Below, piece by piece: positions 7,346-10,337 of a DNA stretch of 10,337 nucleotides. The position numbers and the translations under genes were made by a program. The notes under the pieces are model-generated. The model searched no databases and was not told the DNA's origin. It worked only from the letters and a program-made list of their open reading frames with translations. The stretch covers positions 1 through 10,337 of the forward strand of contig JAEDMF010000054.1 in the NCBI GenBank assembly GCA_016303175.1. Direction: 5' to 3'. Position 1 is the stretch's first letter, and each line of letters opens with the position of its first letter. This DNA comes from Bacteroidales bacterium (GTDB lineage: Bacteria > Bacteroidota > Bacteroidia > Bacteroidales > UBA932).

Positions 7346-7376
7346 TTGTTGTTTTCCCTAATTATTCGTAACTTTA
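7346..7376 (+). promoter_or_regulatory. Candidate promoter of ilvDB
   Basis: TTG (7346-7348) and TAACTTTA (7369-7376) are separated by 20 nt, close to the Bacteroidota TTTG-N19/21-TAnnTTTG pattern but with an A in the last position of the -7 element. Transcription would start near 7383, about 22 nt before the ilvD ATG. A second near-match, TACTTTTA (7390-7397), is too close to the start codon to be preferred. The preceding terminator means ilvD needs its own promoter in this gap. Confidence 0.45.
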
Positions 7377-7405
7377 CTGCCTTAAATTGTACTTTTAATA
7401 AAACT

Positions 7406-9232
7406 ATGAAACTTAGGAGCAGTGTTACATTTGAGGGCCGCCGTATGGCCGGTGCCAGAGCCCTTTGGATGGCTAACGGGATGAAGCGTGAGCAGATGGG
7501 CAAGCCGGTCATAGCCATAGCCAATTCCTTCACTCAATTCGTGCCCGGTCACGTGCATCTTCACGATGCCGGCCAGATTGTAAAGGCTGAAATCGAGAAA
7601 CTCGGATGTTTTGCTGCCGAGTTCAATACCATAGCCGTGGACGACGGCATTGCAATGGGCCACGACGGCATGCTCTATTCCCTGCCTTCCAGGGACGTAA
7701 TCGCAGACAGCGTGGAGTATATGTGCAACGCCCACAAGGCTGATGCCCTCGTTTGTATCAGCAATTGCGATAAGATTACCCCCGGTATGCTCATTGCCGC
7801 GATGAGGCTCAACATCCCAACAATATTCGTGTCTGGAGGACCTATGGAGGCCGGCGTGCACGGCGAGATGAAACTGGACCTCATCGATGCTATGATCAAG
7901 TCGGCTGATCCTACCGTCAGCGACGAGGATGTTCGAGCTATCGAAATGAGCGCCTGCCCTACCTGCGGAAGTTGTTCAGGTATGTTCACTGCCAATTCTA
8001 TGAACTGCCTGACCGAGGCCATCGGTCTCTCACTTCCCGGCAACGGCACCATCCTGGCCACTCATAAAATGCGTGTTGAACTGCTCAAGAAGGCAGCCCG
8101 CCAAATTGTCGAGAATACTCGCAAGTATTATGAGCAGGACGATACCTCTGTGCTTCCTTTGAGCATAGCCACCCGTCAGGCTTTTCTAAATGCAATGACC
8201 CTCGATATAGCGATGGGCGGCTCCACCAATACTGTGCTCCACCTGCTTGCAGTGGCGCACGAGGCCGGGGTTGACTTCAAGATGGCCGACATTGACGCCC
8301 TTTCCCGCAAGGTGCCCTGCATCTGCAAGGTGGCTCCCAATACTCAGAAATATCACATCCAGGACGTGGGACGCGCCGGCGGAGTGCTCGGAATAATGGG
8401 CGAGCTGAACAAGGCCGCTTTGGTGGATGCTTCCGCAAAGCGTGCGGACGGTCTCACTCTCGGGGAAGCGATTTCCCGTTACAATCTCGTAGGCGGAGCC
8501 GATGCGGAGGATACCCGAATTTACCTTGCAGCGCCCGCAGGAGTGAGAACCACCGAAATGGGAAGTCAGGAGACTTATTACGACAGCCCCGACACTGACC
8601 GCGTCTCAGGCTGCATCCGCTCGGTTGAGCACGCCTACACCAAGGACGGCGGTCTTGGAGTCCTTTTCGGGAACATCGCTTTGGACGGCTGCGTAATCAA
8701 AACCGCCGGTGTGGATGAAAGTATATGGCACTTCGAAGGTCCCGCAAAGGTGTTTGACTCCCAGGAAGCTGCCTGCGAGGGCATTCTTGGAGGCAAGGTG
8801 CGCAGCGGCGACGTGGTTGTAATCACCTACGAAGGGCCCAAGGGAGGTCCCGGAATGCAGGAAATGCTTTATCCTACCTCATACATCAAATCAATGCATC
8901 TGGGCAAGGAATGCGCTCTCATCACCGACGGCCGTTTCAGCGGCGGCACTTCGGGCCTGAGCATAGGACATATTTCGCCCGAAGCGGCAGCAGGAGGCAA
9001 CATCGGCCTCGTGCGTGACGGGGATATCATAGAGATTGACGTGCCTACCCGCAAGATTTCCGTTCATCTGAGCGATGATGAACTTGCCCGGCGCAGGGAG
9101 GAGGAACTTTCCCGCGGCCGCAAGGCTTTCACTCCGCCTTTCCGCAAGAGGGAGGTCTCAAAGAGCCTCAGGGCTTATGCCAATATGGTAAGTAGCGCCG
9201 ACAAGGGTGCAGTCAGGATAATTGAAGATTAA
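7406..9232 (+). CDS. ilvD: Dihydroxy-acid dehydratase
   Basis: Iron-sulfur enzyme that dehydrates 2,3-dihydroxy-isovalerate and 2,3-dihydroxy-3-methylvalerate to the 2-oxo acids that become valine/leucine and isoleucine. The ATG at 7406 gives 608 residues (E. coli IlvD is 616) beginning MKLRSSVTFEGRRMAGARAL, which matches the family N-terminus. An in-frame TTG at 7289 would add 39 residues but would translate through the terminator hairpin and the candidate promoter, so I reject it. Motifs are NSFTQFVPGHVHL (40-52), FNTIAVDDGIAMGHDGM (73-89), SNCDKITPGM (119-128) with cluster ligand Cys121, and SACPTCGSCSGM (182-193) with Cys190 at the second ligand position. MGGSTNTVLH (270-279) and TDGRFSGGTSG (507-517) follow. 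As in E. coli IlvD, the first motif (SFTQFVPGH) lacks the extra cysteine found in the [2Fe-2S]-type enzymes of plants. It is the first gene of an ilv operon, with ilvB starting 8 bp downstream. Confidence 0.98.
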   Translation: MKLRSSVTFEGRRMAGARALWMANGMKREQMGKPVIAIANSFTQFVPGHVHLHDAGQIVKAEIEKLGCFAAEFNTIAVDDGIAMGHDGMLYSLPSRDVIADSVEYMCNAHKADALVCISNCDKITPGMLIAAMRLNIPTIFVSGGPMEAGVHGEMKLDLIDAMIKSADPTVSDEDVRAIEMSACPTCGSCSGMFTANSMNCLTEAIGLSLPGNGTILATHKMRVELLKKAARQIVENTRKYYEQDDTSVLPLSIATRQAFLNAMTLDIAMGGSTNTVLHLLAVAHEAGVDFKMADIDALSRKVPCICKVAPNTQKYHIQDVGRAGGVLGIMGELNKAALVDASAKRADGLTLGEAISRYNLVGGADAEDTRIYLAAPAGVRTTEMGSQETYYDSPDTDRVSGCIRSVEHAYTKDGGLGVLFGNIALDGCVIKTAGVDESIWHFEGPAKVFDSQEAACEGILGGKVRSGDVVVITYEGPKGGPGMQEMLYPTSYIKSMHLGKECALITDGRFSGGTSGLSIGHISPEAAAGGNIGLVRDGDIIEIDVPTRKISVHLSDDELARRREEELSRGRKAFTPPFRKREVSKSLRAYANMVSSADKGAVRIIED

Positions 9233-9240
9233 ACACACGG

Positions 9241-10337
9241 ATGGATACAGAACAGAAAAAACTGAAAGGTTCGCAGATATTGCTGGAATCCTTGCTCGCT
9301 CACGGTATGGATACCATTTTCGGCTATCCCGGAGGTCAGATAATGCCCGTTTACGATGCTCTCTATGATTACAGCAACATACGACATATACTTGTGCGCC
9401 ACGAACAGGCTGCAATTCACGCCGCTCAGGGTTATGCCCGCGTCAAGAACACGGCCGGCTGCGTGATGGTGACCTCGGGTCCCGGAGCTACCAATGTTGT
9501 AACCGGCATAGCCGACGCCATGGCCGATTCCACGCCCGTAGTAGTGATTGCCGGACAGGTGCCGACCTCCCTTTTGGGTACGGACGGCTTCCAGGAGACC
9601 GACTTTGTGGATATGGCTTCCCCCATCACCAAATGGACTTACCAAATACGCCGCGCCGAGGATGTTGCCTGGGCTGTTGCCCGCGCTTTCTATATAGCCA
9701 CTTCCGGTCGCCCCGGCCCCGTGGTGCTCGATTTTACCAAGGATGCCCAGATTGGCACAGCGCTATACAAACCTGTGGTATGTGATTTCATCCGCAGTTA
9801 TGTCCCCAAGCCCGTCCCTTCCGACGAACTTCTCAGGGAGGCTGCCCGTATGATAGATATGGCGGAACGCCCTATGGTGGTGTACGGGCACGGCGTGGAA
9901 ATCAGCGGGGCGCAGAAACAGCTCGCCGCCTTCCTCGACAAGGCCGACATTCCCGCCGGTTCGACTCTGCTCGGACTCTCGGTGCTGGACAGCAGCAACC
10001 CCCATTTTATGGGCATGCTTGGAATGCATGGTTCCCTGGCTTCCAATATGATGACCCAGAACTGTGACCTGCTCATCGCCGTGGGTATGCGTTTCGACGA
10101 CAGGGTGACAGGAAACATACATACTTATGCCCATCAGGCCAAGGTTATTCACATCGACATAGACCCTTCCGAGCTGGGCAAGATTATCAAGTGTGACATA
10201 GGCATCAACGGCGATGCCCTCGACGTGCTGGAACGGCTGACTGCTATGATAAGTCCGGCAAAGCACGAGCAGTGGCACGCCTTCGCCCGTCCCTGCAATG
10301 AGACGGAGCAGCAGAAGGTAAGCCTTGTGGAAACCGC
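9241..10337 (+). CDS. ilvB: Acetolactate synthase large (catalytic) subunit, C-terminus cut by the window edge
   Basis: Thiamine-diphosphate enzyme that condenses two pyruvates to acetolactate (valine/leucine) or pyruvate with 2-oxobutyrate to acetohydroxybutyrate (isoleucine). From the ATG at 9241 the frame stays open for 365 codons to the right edge. The family is about 560-600 residues, so roughly 200 are missing, including the C-terminal ThDP/Mg-binding motif. Seen here are GYPGGQIMPVYDAL (28-41), RHEQAA (53-58) with the catalytic Glu55, SGPGATN (79-85), FQETD (117-121), GRPGPVVLDFTKD (156-168), the FAD-domain LGMHGS (260-265) and GMRFDDRVTG (282-291). The FQETD and MLGMHGS segments favour acetolactate synthase over pyruvate oxidase or glyoxylate carboligase, and adjacency to ilvD supports this. 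The start lies 8 bp after the ilvD stop, so the two are co-transcribed. A regulatory-subunit gene (ilvN) would be expected just beyond the window. Confidence 0.96.
   Translation, partial: MDTEQKKLKGSQILLESLLAHGMDTIFGYPGGQIMPVYDALYDYSNIRHILVRHEQAAIHAAQGYARVKNTAGCVMVTSGPGATNVVTGIADAMADSTPVVVIAGQVPTSLLGTDGFQETDFVDMASPITKWTYQIRRAEDVAWAVARAFYIATSGRPGPVVLDFTKDAQIGTALYKPVVCDFIRSYVPKPVPSDELLREAARMIDMAERPMVVYGHGVEISGAQKQLAAFLDKADIPAGSTLLGLSVLDSSNPHFMGMLGMHGSLASNMMTQNCDLLIAVGMRFDDRVTGNIHTYAHQAKVIHIDIDPSELGKIIKCDIGINGDALDVLERLTAMISPAKHEQWHAFARPCNETEQQKVSLVET

Noticed and set aside
7289..7405. N-terminal extension of ilvD from an in-frame TTG, including a hydrophobic Leu/Ile-rich stretch that might suggest a leader peptide or signal
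   Set aside because: It would translate through the terminator stem and the candidate promoter. Family members start where the ATG at 7406 places the N-terminus. There is no separate stop, so it is not a leader peptide.
9763..10278. Minus-strand open frames opposite ilvB
   Set aside because: The plus strand reads through as acetolactate synthase with all expected motifs. The antisense frames have histidine-rich, motif-free sequence typical of shadows.
1..10337. Search for an exotic system (mobile element, defence genes, CRISPR, retron, structured RNA)
   Set aside because: Nearly every base is accounted for by eight housekeeping biosynthetic genes. No gap exceeds 150 bp, and I see no transposase, integrase, tRNA, array-like repeats or riboswitch-like leader.

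Overview
This window is a compact, gene-dense stretch of primary amino-acid biosynthesis, most likely from a member of the Bacteroidota (order Bacteroidales or close). Three observations support that assignment. Sequences resembling the Bacteroidota promoter pattern TTTG-N19/20-TAnnTTTG occur in the two main intergenic gaps. Start codons follow A/T-rich tracts and lack clear Shine-Dalgarno sequences. The gene set and protein sequences also fit this group. The DNA looks moderately GC-rich (a little above 50% by eye), which suits an Alistipes-like or uncultured Bacteroidales lineage better than classical Bacteroides. I cannot name a genus from the sequence alone.

Left part (1-4320, minus strand): the threonine operon thrA-thrB-thrC, reading leftward with gaps of 13-14 bp. 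ThrA is the fused aspartokinase/homoserine dehydrogenase, ThrB is a GHMP-type homoserine kinase, and ThrC (threonine synthase) runs off the left edge. Together with asd, which is not in the window, they convert aspartate to threonine.

Centre (4321-4431): a 111-bp divergent promoter region. The thrA-ward and proC-ward promoter elements overlap each other.

Middle (4432-7261, plus strand): proC-proB-proA, the complete glutamate-to-proline pathway. ProB is a short form without the C-terminal PUA domain, and the proB stop overlaps the proA start (TAATG). The proA stop codon begins a perfect 15-bp tandem repeat, and a strong hairpin terminator follows.

Right part (7406-10337, plus strand): a candidate promoter, then ilvD (dihydroxy-acid dehydratase), then 8 bp later ilvB (acetolactate synthase large subunit), which is cut by the right edge. 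This is the start of a branched-chain amino-acid operon. Threonine made by the left operon is the usual precursor of 2-oxobutyrate, a substrate of IlvB on the isoleucine branch.

I see no mobile elements, CRISPR arrays, RNA genes or defence systems. All large genes belong to well-known families, and I found no previously undescribed system. The points worth a second look are small: the overlapping divergent promoters, the PUA-less ProB, the repeat at the proA stop, the use of a classical ThrB, and the tightly packed terminator-promoter junction before ilvD.
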